DNA of 64,000 nucleotides, taken from positions 124,001-188,000 of the forward strand of contig NZ_MPDJ01000007.1 of NCBI RefSeq assembly GCF_001881565.1, written 5' to 3'. Below the pieces are notes generated by a model. The model saw only the letters and a list, made by a program, of their open reading frames with translations, ran no database searches and was not told the DNA's origin. Both the position numbers and the translations under genes were made by a program. Source of the stretch: Eisenbergiella tayi (GTDB lineage: Bacteria; Bacillota; Clostridia; Lachnospirales; Lachnospiraceae). Positions 8,690 to 18,371 of this stretch are shown in pieces (position 1 is the first letter of the stretch; every line of letters starts with the position of its first letter).

Positions 8690-9883
8690 ATTATTGAATG
8701 CATTTTTTGCAGAAAAATCTGACTACTTTCTATTTTCTGACGCTTCCGCCTTAAAAATAGAGGAAGTATGCGATGTGCTGAGTGGAAAACGCATTCCAAA
8801 GGGAGAAACATTTTGCTCTCATCCTACGGAATACCGTTACATCACTGTATCAGATATGGGCGAGAAATATGTGTGTTCAGATAATTTGCAGTATATTTCA
8901 GAGCATACAGAAAAGCAGATTTCTCGTTATAAAGTCAAAGGTGGAGATATTATAATATCCGTTGCCGGTACTCTTGGAAAGTTGAACATTATTACCTCTG
9001 ACTTGGGAGGCGTGAATTTAACCGAAAATTGTGACCGGTTTACAAACTTTAGAGGGGTTGGTTCCGAGTACCTTTACTATGTCCTTTCGTCGGATTTGAT
9101 ACAGTCACAAATTGAATCTTCAAAGACAAAAAATGGGCAACCCAAACTCGCCCTCGAACGGATAAGAAACTTCACCATTCCCGTACCACATCAAGAAATA
9201 CAAGAACAGTTAGTTAAGGTGATGATTTCTCTTGACCAATATATTGCTTCTCAGCTTGCAATCCTTGATAGGTATTGCAAACTGAGAAGCGGGTTACTGC
9301 AACAGCTCTTTATATAAATAACTGTTGCAACATAGATGCTTTGACTTTCTCCATACGAAGTATTAGGCGCTCTTCTTTCTCTATCTTTGCATCCAATTTT
9401 AAGAGAAAGGAAGAAATCCGCTTCTGCTCTGAAACAGGAGGTCGCAAAACCTTTACCGCGCCAAGCTGAGGGCTTGTTAACTGAGGAACGCCTGTTGATT
9501 CGATGTAGATGGATGTTGCATTGATCATGTAAGCGAAAAAATCCACATCATCATCATGTTTGGGGACTAATGAGAGAAGACGAACAATCGGAACATATTT
9601 GCAGTGACGAGCTATTGCATGACCTACTTCGCCCCTTCCAGAAACAGTGATGGAATCACCTTCAATTTTGAAGTAGTTTGCATAGCCATATAATCCGCTA
9701 TTTGTCAGAGCGTTGGCAAATACCGGATATGGATGGTTTGCGGAATATGAAGATGAGCTATTTTCACGATCAATATCTCCCCCGGCAGAAATATTAAATA
9801 TTTCTGCCAAACTTACAGTTTCCCATTTTTTGTGGTCAGCATCAGTGAAAGTCAGCGATCCTGAAATTAGAGCCTTAACGACA

Positions 9884-9904
9884 CCTCTTTTATGCTTCTT
9901 GAGG
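9884..9904 (-). repeat. hsdS central repeat IR2, copy 2
   Basis: CCTCTTTTATGCTTCTTGAGG is the inverse of copy 1 and encodes LKKHKRG on the minus strand within cassette 2. Confidence 0.8.
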
Positions 9905-10427
9905 TTATCTACGAGAGACTGCTGTGCCTCTATTCGATGCTCTAACGCAATCATGAAGTCTGCGATTTTTCGCTGCTCCGCTAAATCCATCGGTATGTAA
10001 TGCTTTGTGTCAAAGAACTCATCAGTTGGAACATTCAAAAGCCCATGATTTCTTGCTCCTTCGGCAGAGATCATGTAAATTTCACGATACCATTTGAGCG
10101 AATCGAAGTAGGCTTTTATAAAATCAGAATCGTGTTTCTTGAGTGCAAAGCAGATATAGAGTGTTGAAAGCGCGCCCATATCATAGCGGTCAAGACGCTT
10201 GACGGAGCCAAAGTCGTACCCGACTGAATAACTCTTGTTGTAGGCATATTCGCCATTCTTCAAGAGATAATAGCCACTCATGTCTTTGCTGGCAACGGTC
10301 TTATTGAAGTAGCTGATCTGATCCACAAGCCCGTCTTTGGACGAAATTGTGAGGGGAAGACTCGTTTCGTTATTGGTGTTCTTCCGTGTGACACGCTCAG
10401 CAAAATCTGAAAGTTTCTCAGCTTTCC

Positions 10428-10488
10428 ACGGCTCATCGAAGCCCGGAAACCGGAGTTTCGGACGCTTCTCAAGACCGTTACTTGAGGA
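10428..10488 (-). repeat. hsdS inversion repeat IR1, copy C
   Basis: This is the 61-bp N-terminal repeat in the same orientation as copy B (12378-12438) and opposite to copy A. Exchange between same-orientation copies would delete, and between opposite copies would invert. Confidence 0.9.
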
Positions 10489-10525
10489 CTATTTCAGCAA
10501 CCGAATACTGGCTTGTAGCAAAGGT

Positions 10526-10571
10526 AAATCCCTTGCGGTAGCAGAGATATTCCGCTACTGCAAGGGATTTT
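10526..10571. other. Strong hairpin between silent cassettes
   Basis: AAATCCCTTGCGGTAGC (10526-10542) pairs with GCTACTGCAAGGGATTTT (10554-10571) except for one bulge. It lies between the diverging starts of cassettes 2 and 3, where promoters would be expected if these were active genes. It may be a bidirectional terminator or insulator, which is inference. Confidence 0.5.
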
Positions 10572-10604
10572 GTCGGTCATATAGCTCCATTCTGCTTGCT
10601 TGAT

Positions 10605-11240
10605 CAGAAGCATAAAAGAGGATTGCTACGAAAGGTTTTTGCTAAATTGAGTGATAGTTGCGAGAAGCGAAATCTTAAGGAAGTTTCCGTATTATTTGCC
10701 GATGGTGATTGGATTGAGTCTAAGGATCAAGCATTAGATGGAATCCGACTTATTCAGACGGGAAATGTCGGCTTTGGCGTTTACATAGATAAAACTCAAA
10801 ATGCCAAATACATTTCAGAGACTACATTCCACCGCCTAAACTGTTTGGAAATATATGACGGTGATATTCTCATTTCCAGATTGCCAGAGCCAGCCGGGAG
10901 AGCCTGCCTATTGCCCAAAAGCACAGAAAGAAGGATTACAGCCGTTGATTGCACTGTTATCAGAACAGACTCATCTGTCATAGATAGGAATTACCTTCTC
11001 CAATTCCTATGTTCTGAGCAATATCTAAAAACAGTTAATTCCTTTCTTGCCGGTGGAACACGCCAAAGGATCAGTCGAAAAAATCTTGAGGGAATAGAAG
11101 TTCCTTATCCCTCCATCGACGAGCAACGATATTGGGGAAGTTTTTTATGCAAAGTTGATGCTCGTATTTCTAATGAAGAACAGCGTCGGAGCAGTTTAAG
11201 CAGACTGCGATGCTTTATGTTGCAGCAGCTCTTCATATAA
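10605..11240 (+). pseudogene. hsdS: Silent hsdS half-cassette 3 (second target-recognition domain only)
   Basis: The frame begins at central repeat IR2 (KHKRGLLRK) and runs to TAA 11238-11240, giving one recognition domain and the C-terminal helix ending MLQQLFI. The first domain is absent. Exchange at IR2 could place this domain behind any of the N-terminal halves. The stop overlaps the stop of the active hsdS by 8 bp in a second tail-to-tail palindrome (about 11218-11255). Confidence 0.85.
10606..10621 (+). repeat. hsdS central repeat IR2, copy 3
   Basis: AGAAGCATAAAAGAGG marks the left edge of half-cassette 3 and is the shortest copy of this repeat. Confidence 0.8.
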
Positions 11241-12450
11241 AGAGCTGTTGCAATAATGAAGTGCGAATTCGCAGTAGTGCCACATGAGTACGACTTGCGT
11301 GATCTATACGCGAATCCAAAACAGTTAGCATATTTGCGATTTTTTGTTGTGTTCTGTAAGGCGGACAGCAGATTTCAACATTTCCTACCAATTCAGAATT
11401 AAGATTGTTTACGCAACTACCAGCAGCAAAGCGTTTATATTGAGCGATCACATTATCTGAGCCGAGATAGTAACACAAGAATCTCTTCTCAAAGACATTG
11501 TTCTCATCTCGAATGAGTAGCCACCCGTCATGGATGCATCCGTCAATTTGAAGGATGTACGGTCTTCCAAAACTCATAGAGTTTGATAAGATCAAATCCC
11601 CCTGAAAAACTCTTCTGGATTTCTTTGCACCAGAGGGAACAATTTTTTCTCTTGTCCGAGTAATGTAAAGGTCATCAGCAGAAGTATCGCCAATCTTGAT
11701 CCAGTTGATGCCATCCGTATCATCAGTAATATAAGCGTCTATTGGACGAGGCGAGCCGCCTCGATGAATGCTCACATAATCACCTAAGCGGATCGTGCTG
11801 CATTCTCTTTCAATCTCCGAAAAGACTTTGCTAACGACACCTCTTTTATGCTTCTTGAGGGATGCCACAAGTTTCTCTTGTGCAGTTATCCGTTCATCAA
11901 GTTTTTTGAGGAAATCAGCAATGTGAGTTTGTTCCTTCAATGAAGGTAAGTGAAGAATTACACTCATGTAATCATCAAAAGAGATGTTCAGCAACCCGTC
12001 CATACGAACGCTTGAAGAAACAAGGCGTTTAAGCTGTCTATCTATCTTAGGATTATTCAAGGCAGTAGCAACATAGGGCGTATGCTCTGCGCCACTGACC
12101 TTGAAACAATGATAGACATACGGAATACGCGCCTCATCTTCGGTCAGCTCGTAACAGCAGCCATACTGTTTTGCTTTTGATGCACCGTGATTGTATGCCA
12201 ATTCGCCTTTCTTTAGGAGAATATATTTCTTGAGACTTTGACCAGCATTGTCTCGTGAATACTTTTCGGACTGCATGATAAAGCCATTTCCTGCACTAAG
12301 CATCATAATAGGCGCATTTGAGGTGGGATCAGTACGATTAACCAATGAAGCGATTTGACCTAATGTAATTGTTCTGTACGGCTCATCGAAGTCCGGAAAC
12401 CGGAGTTTCGGACGCTTCTCAAGACCGTTACTTGAGGATACATTTTCCAT
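11233..12450 (-). CDS. hsdS: Type I restriction enzyme specificity subunit HsdS (expressed copy)
   Basis: This 405-residue protein is the only hsdS copy with a start codon, and it lies 2 bp after the hsdM stop. It has two target-recognition domains (about 20-165 and 215-365) separated by the conserved helix (LDERITAQEKLVASLKKHKRG) and closed by a second helix ending LLQQLFI. It contributes DNA specificity to the HsdR2M2S complex. The N-terminus contains IR1 copy B and the centre contains an IR2 copy, so recombination with the three silent cassettes should exchange either or both domains. The sequenced clone captures one of several possible states. Confidence 0.92.
   Translation of the reverse strand: MENVSSSNGLEKRPKLRFPDFDEPYRTITLGQIASLVNRTDPTSNAPIMMLSAGNGFIMQSEKYSRDNAGQSLKKYILLKKGELAYNHGASKAKQYGCCYELTEDEARIPYVYHCFKVSGAEHTPYVATALNNPKIDRQLKRLVSSSVRMDGLLNISFDDYMSVILHLPSLKEQTHIADFLKKLDERITAQEKLVASLKKHKRGVVSKVFSEIERECSTIRLGDYVSIHRGGSPRPIDAYITDDTDGINWIKIGDTSADDLYITRTREKIVPSGAKKSRRVFQGDLILSNSMSFGRPYILQIDGCIHDGWLLIRDENNVFEKRFLCYYLGSDNVIAQYKRFAAGSCVNNLNSELVGNVEICCPPYRTQQKIANMLTVLDSRIDHASRTHVALLRIRTSLLQQLFI
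11840..11861 (-). repeat. hsdS central repeat IR2, copy 4 (in expressed gene)
   Basis: CCTCTTTTATGCTTCTTGAGG lies in the active hsdS and matches the silent copies in inverted orientation relative to 8670-8689 and 10606-10621. Confidence 0.85.
12378..12438 (-). repeat. hsdS inversion repeat IR1, copy B (in expressed gene)
   Basis: This is the 61-bp repeat at codons 5-24 of the active hsdS. The only difference from copies A and C is one base, giving PDFDEP in place of PGFDEP. Confidence 0.9.
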
Positions 12451-12452
12451 AA

Positions 12453-14021
12453 TTACTTGCCCTCCACATCAAAGGGGAAATCAAGTCCCAGCTCATCGAA
12501 AAACGGTTTCAGTTGTGCGTCGATGCCTTTGATCTCAGCCTGAATATTGCGGATTTCTGCTGCAACAGCATTGAGGTCAATTTCCTCTTCCGGCTCAAAG
12601 GTATCAACATAGCGAGGAATGTTCAGATTGAATCCGTTCTCTTCAATCTCCTGCATAGTGGCAACATGGGCGTACTTATCGACATCCACACGATGCTCGT
12701 AGGTTTCGACAATCTTATCAATGTCGCACTCACGGAGGATATTCTGATTCTTTCCGGCTTCAAAGTCGTTGGACGCATCAATGAAGAGGATGTTATCAGA
12801 GTTGCCGTTGCGCTCCCTCTTGAGGACAAGAACACATACCGGAATGCCTGTGCCAAAGAAGAGGTTTGCAGGAAGACCGATAACAGCGTCCAGCACATTC
12901 AGCTTTTGAATCAGGTGCTTACGGATCACTTCTTCCGCTGCGCCACGGAACAGAACGCCGTGAGGCAGCAGAACAACAGCTCGTCCGTCTTCGTCCATGT
13001 GGTAAACCATGTGCTGCACAAAAGCAAAGTCAGCCTTGCTCTTAGGCGCAAGTTTGCCGTATTCATTGAAACGCTCGTCCTCCATGAAGTGCATATCAGC
13101 AGACCAATTTGCAGAATACGGAGGATTTGCAACCTGAACACGGAACTTCATGTCTCCGAAGTAGTCATGTTCAAGCGTATCGCCATTGTAGATATTGAAG
13201 TTACGATACGGGATGCCGCGAAGGATCATGTTCATTCGGGCAAGGTTATAGGTGGTCGAGGTCAATTCCTGACCGTAGTAGTTACGCACATTTGCATAGT
13301 TCTTGAGGCGAAGCAGCAGAGAGCCGGAACCGCAAGTCGGATCGGCTGCGTCCTTAACATCGGTTAAGCCAAGACAAGCAAGACGGCACAGCAGCTCGGC
13401 AGGACCCGAAGGCGTATAGAACTCACCGGCTTTCTTACCGGCTGTGGCAGCGAACTGACCGATCAGATACTCGTAGGCATTACCCAACACATCAATCTTC
13501 GTGTCATCCACGCTGAAATTGATCTCGTCCAGAGAAGCAATGATTTTCGCCATGACAGCACTTCTATCTTTAACGGTATGCCCCAGCTTCGTAGAATCAA
13601 GCTGCATATCGGAGAACAATCCGTCAAAGTCTTCCTGCGAATCGTTGCCGATAGTGGATTCCATCAGAGCGTTGATTGCTTTCTGCAAGAACTCAATGTC
13701 GAAGGAACGGTTCTCAACCATCTTGACCATCTTGCGGAACAAATACTCCGGTTCGATGATGTAGCCGAGGTCACGCAGAGCTTCTTCTACGATGGCAGCC
13801 TTATATTCTTCGTCATTCCAAGCATCCTCGTAGCCGATATTATCGTCTTTGAGAAGATTAACCATGTACTTCTCGGTCTTGTCGGAGAGATAGTAATAGA
13901 AGATCATGCCCAAGATATAGTTCTTGAACTCGTATGCCTCCATGTTACCTCTCAGGGCATTTGCCATCGCCCATAGTTTGTTGCAAAGCTCTTTCTGGTG
14001 AGCCTGAATAGAATTATCCAT
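12453..14021 (-). CDS. hsdM: Type I restriction-modification methyltransferase subunit HsdM
   Basis: This 522-residue protein is an adenine-specific DNA methyltransferase. It has the SAM-binding motif DPTCGSGSLLLR at about residue 225 and the catalytic motif NPPY at about residue 298, preceded by an N-terminal helical HsdM domain (WAMANALRGNMEAYEFKNYI). The length fits EcoR124-like Type IC subunits. It lies 12 bp downstream of hsdR and 2 bp upstream of hsdS, a compact R-M-S operon. With HsdS it methylates the host's own recognition sites; the specificity depends on which hsdS allele is in place. Confidence 0.95.
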   Translation of the reverse strand: MDNSIQAHQKELCNKLWAMANALRGNMEAYEFKNYILGMIFYYYLSDKTEKYMVNLLKDDNIGYEDAWNDEEYKAAIVEEALRDLGYIIEPEYLFRKMVKMVENRSFDIEFLQKAINALMESTIGNDSQEDFDGLFSDMQLDSTKLGHTVKDRSAVMAKIIASLDEINFSVDDTKIDVLGNAYEYLIGQFAATAGKKAGEFYTPSGPAELLCRLACLGLTDVKDAADPTCGSGSLLLRLKNYANVRNYYGQELTSTTYNLARMNMILRGIPYRNFNIYNGDTLEHDYFGDMKFRVQVANPPYSANWSADMHFMEDERFNEYGKLAPKSKADFAFVQHMVYHMDEDGRAVVLLPHGVLFRGAAEEVIRKHLIQKLNVLDAVIGLPANLFFGTGIPVCVLVLKRERNGNSDNILFIDASNDFEAGKNQNILRECDIDKIVETYEHRVDVDKYAHVATMQEIEENGFNLNIPRYVDTFEPEEEIDLNAVAAEIRNIQAEIKGIDAQLKPFFDELGLDFPFDVEGK

Positions 14022-14033
14022 TGTTCTCTCTCC

Positions 14034-16799
14034 TTATTGGTATTTCTCAGTATGCTGCCGGATAAATTCGACGATCCGGTTGACCAAAGACCTCTTCTTG
14101 AGCAACGGCATGGGCTTCTCAATACGGTCACGGATGTTTCCTGCATCCATTGTGCCGGAGAACTCATACTCAGAAATGATGTCCGTCAGCATGGAGGAAT
14201 CAATATCCTCAGTCTTTGCGAAAGCAACGATCTCTTCTCGTTTTGCTTCATTTTCAAAGTCGTTGTATGCAGCGTCAATCTCATCCGCACTTTCAAGTCC
14301 GACAACGACACGATCCAAGAACGCTTGAAGAATTTCAACCTTGCGAAGCAACTGCGGATTATCCGTTCTGCTCAATTCTTCCTTGATGTGCTTGATGTCG
14401 TAGTCCTTCTGCTTCTTGTCATCAAAGTGGATGTTGCGGATCAAGTTCATGATATAGGCAACATTGATGCGGTCACTCTCCATGATCTCAATGCAGAAGT
14501 CCACATCATTCAGGACAGATACGACTTCTCGATCAGTTTTTTGCCGGGAGTAAAGCATCAGATACTTGCTCTTGTAGTCCTGATACTCCTGCTCGGACAT
14601 GATGAGCGCATCCTGATCAAAACTGAACTCAATGAATGTCTGCAAGGATTGGAGGTATTTTGTCAGCTCACGGAAAGTGATGACAAACTTCTTCTGGTCA
14701 TCCTCGCTCTGCATGGTATCGACGGACTCAGGGTAGAGTGCCACTTCCTTGAGCCTCATAACCATTTCATTGAACTTCTCAACAAAATACTGATAGCCCG
14801 GAACAACAATGCCAGAGGTGTCCTGACTCTTGGAGAAGAGCGTCAGCGCATCATCTGTCCGTTTTTTGAGGTTGCGGTAGCAAATGATGATACCAAACGG
14901 TTTTGTTTCTTTCTCGACACGGTTCGTGCGAGAATAGGCTTGCAGCAGATCATGGTACTTCAAATCCTTGTCCACATACAACACAGAGAGCTGCTTGCTG
15001 TCAAAGCCGGTCAAAAACATATTCACGACGATGAGAATGTCCAGCGACTTTGTTTTCTTCCCTTTGACTCGATCTGAAATATCCTTGTGATACGCGGAGA
15101 AGGTGTCGGTAGAGAAATTCGTGCCGTACATCTCGTTATAGTCCTTGATGATACGCTCCAAAGCATCTCGGCTATGCTCGTCCTTACCCTCAGCATCTTC
15201 GTTCTGCCCATAGGAGAAGATACCGCTGATGTTCAGATCGTGTTTGATCTTCTTGAAGATGTCGTAATATTTGACAAGAGCTTCAATGGAGGAAACAGCA
15301 AAGATAGCCGTGTACTGACCATTTCTCGTTTTGGCTTTGTGGTTCTGGACGATGTGGTTTGCAATGAGGGACATTCTCTCATCCGACATATAGAGTTCGC
15401 CAACATCAATCGCGTCAGCCAATGTCGGATCGTCCCAGTCAAAATCGCCTTCCATCGTCTTTATGTACTCAATATGGAAACCGAGGACATTGTTATCGAA
15501 GATAGCATCCTTGATCAGATAGTTATGCAAACATTCCCCAAACAGCATTTCGGTGGTCTGTGTGATCTTGCCCTCCGTCTTTCCGTTTACTTCAAAACGG
15601 GGCGTACCGGTAAAGCCAAAGAACTGCGCTTTCTTGAAATGCCGAACAATATCCTTGTGCATATCTCCGAACTGGCTGCGGTGGCATTCATCAATGATGA
15701 AGACAACCTTTTCGTCACGGTATGCGTCCATTACCTTTTCGTATTGAGGACGCTTAACGGCATTTGCCATCTTCTGCATCGTCGTGACAATGAGCTGCCG
15801 GTTCTTATCCTTCATTTGCCGCACAAGAATGTCTGTGCGATCTGTGACATCAACAGAGCCAGCCTCAAACTTGTTAAACTCTTCGGTGGTCTGAGAGTCC
15901 AAGTCCTTACGGTCAACAAGGAAGATAACCTTCTTGATGTTCGGATTGGCTGCGAGGATTTGAGCTGTCTTAAAGGATGTCAGCGTCTTTCCTGCACCGG
16001 TGGTATGCCAGATATAGGCGTTGCGATTTGTGAGCGTAGCCTGCCTTATAAGGGCTTCTACGGCATACACCTGATAGGGGCGCATGACCATCAGAATCTT
16101 ATCCGTATCGTTCAGGATGGTATAGCGTGTCAGCATCTTGATGATGTGATCCCTTGCCAGAAAAGAGATTGAGAAGTCCTTCAGGTTGGTAATACGGATG
16201 TTGTTGAAATCCGTCCAGAAGAAGGCGAGGCTATACATCAAGTCCCTGTCGGAGTTGGCAAAGTATTTGGTATCAACGCCGTTGGAGACAATGAAAAGCT
16301 GAATGAAGTGATATAGTCCGTTATAGGAGTGCTTCTTATAGCGCATGACCTGATTGACTGCTTCTCGAATGTCAATCCCCCTGCGCTTTAACTCGACCTG
16401 AATCAACGGCAAGCCATTCACAAGAATCGTTACATCATAGCGGTTGACATACTTGCCTACAACCGTTGTCTGATGTGTAACTTGGAAGATATTCTTGGTG
16501 TGATCCTGATCGAAGAAGGAAAGGTAAACCTTCGTCCCGTCCTCACGCTCAAGGACAAACTTGTCTCTCAGAATTTTTGCGCTCTGGAACACGGACTTTC
16601 CAAGCATGAGGTTAAAGATACGCTCCCACTCTTTATCGGTGATAGGCGTATCAAGTTTGGGCGCATTGAAGGCTTCAAACTGAACTTTGAAGTTCTCCAC
16701 CAATGCGTCATAATCAGGAATATCGACTGTGCTGTATTCCTGCTTGTTTAGCTGCTCTATGAATTGTTGCTCAAGAGCCGCTTCGCTCTGGTATGCCAT
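14034..16799 (-). CDS. hsdR: Type I restriction endonuclease subunit HsdR
   Basis: This 921-residue protein is the translocase/nuclease subunit. The N-terminal PD-(D/E)xK nuclease region includes QVELKRRG at about residue 135. The SF2 helicase motor has Walker A TTGAGKTLTSFK (about 268), DECHRS (about 370) and later helicase motifs (FGFTGTPRF, AYSRTNR). A helical C-terminal domain follows that docks on the methylase core in related enzymes. It begins with ATG 16799 behind GGAG and is first of the R-M-S genes. It appears intact, so restriction is probably active and would shift specificity when hsdS inverts. Confidence 0.95.
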   Translation of the reverse strand: MAYQSEAALEQQFIEQLNKQEYSTVDIPDYDALVENFKVQFEAFNAPKLDTPITDKEWERIFNLMLGKSVFQSAKILRDKFVLEREDGTKVYLSFFDQDHTKNIFQVTHQTTVVGKYVNRYDVTILVNGLPLIQVELKRRGIDIREAVNQVMRYKKHSYNGLYHFIQLFIVSNGVDTKYFANSDRDLMYSLAFFWTDFNNIRITNLKDFSISFLARDHIIKMLTRYTILNDTDKILMVMRPYQVYAVEALIRQATLTNRNAYIWHTTGAGKTLTSFKTAQILAANPNIKKVIFLVDRKDLDSQTTEEFNKFEAGSVDVTDRTDILVRQMKDKNRQLIVTTMQKMANAVKRPQYEKVMDAYRDEKVVFIIDECHRSQFGDMHKDIVRHFKKAQFFGFTGTPRFEVNGKTEGKITQTTEMLFGECLHNYLIKDAIFDNNVLGFHIEYIKTMEGDFDWDDPTLADAIDVGELYMSDERMSLIANHIVQNHKAKTRNGQYTAIFAVSSIEALVKYYDIFKKIKHDLNISGIFSYGQNEDAEGKDEHSRDALERIIKDYNEMYGTNFSTDTFSAYHKDISDRVKGKKTKSLDILIVVNMFLTGFDSKQLSVLYVDKDLKYHDLLQAYSRTNRVEKETKPFGIIICYRNLKKRTDDALTLFSKSQDTSGIVVPGYQYFVEKFNEMVMRLKEVALYPESVDTMQSEDDQKKFVITFRELTKYLQSLQTFIEFSFDQDALIMSEQEYQDYKSKYLMLYSRQKTDREVVSVLNDVDFCIEIMESDRINVAYIMNLIRNIHFDDKKQKDYDIKHIKEELSRTDNPQLLRKVEILQAFLDRVVVGLESADEIDAAYNDFENEAKREEIVAFAKTEDIDSSMLTDIISEYEFSGTMDAGNIRDRIEKPMPLLKKRSLVNRIVEFIRQHTEKYQ

Positions 16800-16887
16800 A
16801 TCTTCATCTCCAATACTTGAGGATCATTTTTGGTTGCCAACCGATCCTCATTTTATTCTATCACGGCTACTGTCCGATATAACGGAC

Positions 16888-18306
16888 TCATTTTCGTTTT
16901 ATTTCCAATGTCACATCGCCATTATCCGCAATGGACATTTGCATCGTTTTCAAATACTTGTCCACAAACTGCTTCTGTTCCGAAGAACTCATTTCAATTC
17001 GAGTCGCTCTTAACGCCTCTGTGAACATCTCGTAGATATTCAGCCGCACCGCCTGATCTATGTAATGATACATCTCTTTGAACAGTGCGCCGATCTTAAT
17101 ATCCTCTGCATTGCCGGAGTAGAAGTCATCAATGTAGCAATAGAATATACCGGCATTGACAAGTGCGTTCTTCAAATCCGGTCCGCAGTTTTCGCGCTCT
17201 ATCATGACAAGGAACCGAGCCTCCGGTAAAGAAGAAATCAGTCCCCAATAGTCGGAGTCGCTGGACACCAAAATAAAGGAATCCACATTGTTTTTGTAAT
17301 GCTCCTGACAAGTTCGGGCAATCAGCATCACATCGACCAGAGACTTGTTCTGCTTTACCCGTTCGGTCATCATGTGTTCGACCGGGATGTGGGTAAAACT
17401 ATCCAGAATACGCCAAGCAGATGCACTATGCACATCATCAAACAGGATGATGGATGCTATCTTCTGTGTGTACTGATAGTCCAGATTCTTGAGCGTAGCG
17501 CAGAGCTTGTACGGATCAGAGTTTTCACAATCTACCACTACGACAACCTTTTCGCTGCTACCAATAAACTCGTAGATGCTTCCTTTAATGTAACTTCCAG
17601 CATCAGAAACTTTACTGTACTCTGTAAAGTAGTCACCGTTCATTTGATAAAGCAGCGTCACGAATTTTTTATCGTTATAGAGCAGATTACCGACATCCTC
17701 CGGTTCCCAGTTTATATACATCTGGTAAGGATAAAAGAGCAAGTGAGCGTAATAAATATCTGCTGCTGCTTTTGTCCCTTCCTCTTTCAAGCCATCTGGC
17801 ATGAGAAAGAGGTTTTTTACATACAGCCAATTCAGCCAAAGAGGAAATAGCTTCTTGCAATTATTGATCCGATCAGAAAGCAGCTTGTTTATCTCAACGA
17901 TATGCTGACTTAGCTTCGTGCTGGACTTCTTTATAAAACTAATGCCATCCGCATTTAGTTGTTGAAGGCTATCCTGCGGCACATATTCCGGCATACTGCT
18001 GATTGAGAGATAACTAAACTTCATACGCTCGTTGATATGCTTGAAGTTTCTTTCAATCGCTGTCCTTATGATACACAAATGACGGATTATCCGTGCCGTT
18101 TTGTCTGCATCAAGTTTTTCGTATATCTCTATTTTGGGTGCTTCATGCTCATTATCAAAAATTCGTTTCGGAACACCAATCAAATATGCAACCTTAGAAA
18201 CAATTTCATAGGTGCTGTCTCTGTAGGTGACTCGATCATCTGTGGGAAACGCCTCCGCTTCAACGAGGGCATTTTTCTCAGTCACAGCATTCTCAAGGAC
18301 ATCCAT
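16888..18306 (-). CDS. NYN-domain (PIN-like) putative ribonuclease
   Basis: This 472-residue protein has a helical N-terminal half without recognisable motifs. Its C-terminal NYN domain (about residues 255-405) carries the acidic residues VVVDCENSD, SLVDVMLI and VSSDSDYW, matching the metal-binding aspartates of NYN/PIN-like nucleases. It follows an HTH gene and precedes hsdR by 88 bp on the same strand, so it may be cotranscribed with the Type I system. NYN proteins act on RNA in known cases. A role in defence is inferred only from position. The start at 18306 follows AAAGGAG. Confidence 0.75.
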   Translation of the reverse strand: MDVLENAVTEKNALVEAEAFPTDDRVTYRDSTYEIVSKVAYLIGVPKRIFDNEHEAPKIEIYEKLDADKTARIIRHLCIIRTAIERNFKHINERMKFSYLSISSMPEYVPQDSLQQLNADGISFIKKSSTKLSQHIVEINKLLSDRINNCKKLFPLWLNWLYVKNLFLMPDGLKEEGTKAAADIYYAHLLFYPYQMYINWEPEDVGNLLYNDKKFVTLLYQMNGDYFTEYSKVSDAGSYIKGSIYEFIGSSEKVVVVVDCENSDPYKLCATLKNLDYQYTQKIASIILFDDVHSASAWRILDSFTHIPVEHMMTERVKQNKSLVDVMLIARTCQEHYKNNVDSFILVSSDSDYWGLISSLPEARFLVMIERENCGPDLKNALVNAGIFYCYIDDFYSGNAEDIKIGALFKEMYHYIDQAVRLNIYEMFTEALRATRIEMSSSEQKQFVDKYLKTMQMSIADNGDVTLEIKRK

Positions 18307-18371
18307 ATATGCTCCTTTCGCTGAGGTATTTTTCTCTACCTATAACAAAATAGCCGCACGAAAACTCGGAC

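Larger units (their letters stand above)
8085..9317 (+). pseudogene. hsdS: Silent hsdS cassette 1 (two target-recognition domains, no start)
   Basis: The frame is open from before 8085 to TAA 9315-9317 but lacks a start codon and ribosome binding site. It encodes a complete HsdS-like protein apart from the first few residues: IR1-encoded N-terminus, a first target-recognition domain, the central conserved helix (DDRIAAQEKLVASLKKHKRG), a second domain and the terminal GLLQQLFI. HsdS subunits set DNA specificity of Type I enzymes. Inversion between copy A of IR1 (8085-8145) and copy B in the expressed gene would place it behind the active promoter and start. Internal short ORFs here are parts of this same frame. 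Confidence 0.85.
9310..10488 (-). pseudogene. hsdS: Silent hsdS cassette 2 (two target-recognition domains, no start)
   Basis: Read on the minus strand from IR1 copy C (10428-10488), the frame encodes SSNGLEKRPKLRFPGFDEPW, a first recognition domain distinct from the other copies, the central helix ending NLKKHKRGV, a second domain and a C-terminus MLQQLFI. No start codon lies upstream of the repeat, so it is not expressed where it stands. Its stop overlaps that of cassette 1 by 8 bp in a tail-to-tail palindrome (about 9293-9335) that is itself a terminal inverted repeat (IR3). Confidence 0.85.

Noticed and set aside
8505..9317. Complete short hsdS gene starting at 8505
   Set aside because: The frame is continuous with upstream hsdS coding sequence back to 8085; the internal ATG has no ribosome binding site.
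12513..16172. Plus-strand open frames of about 280-360 codons
   Set aside because: They are antisense to hsdM and hsdR and have no ribosome binding site or motif.
16819..16849. Terminator between the NYN gene and hsdR
   Set aside because: GAGGATC/GATCCTC can pair but the loop is long and there is no T run on the minus strand, so cotranscription remains likely.
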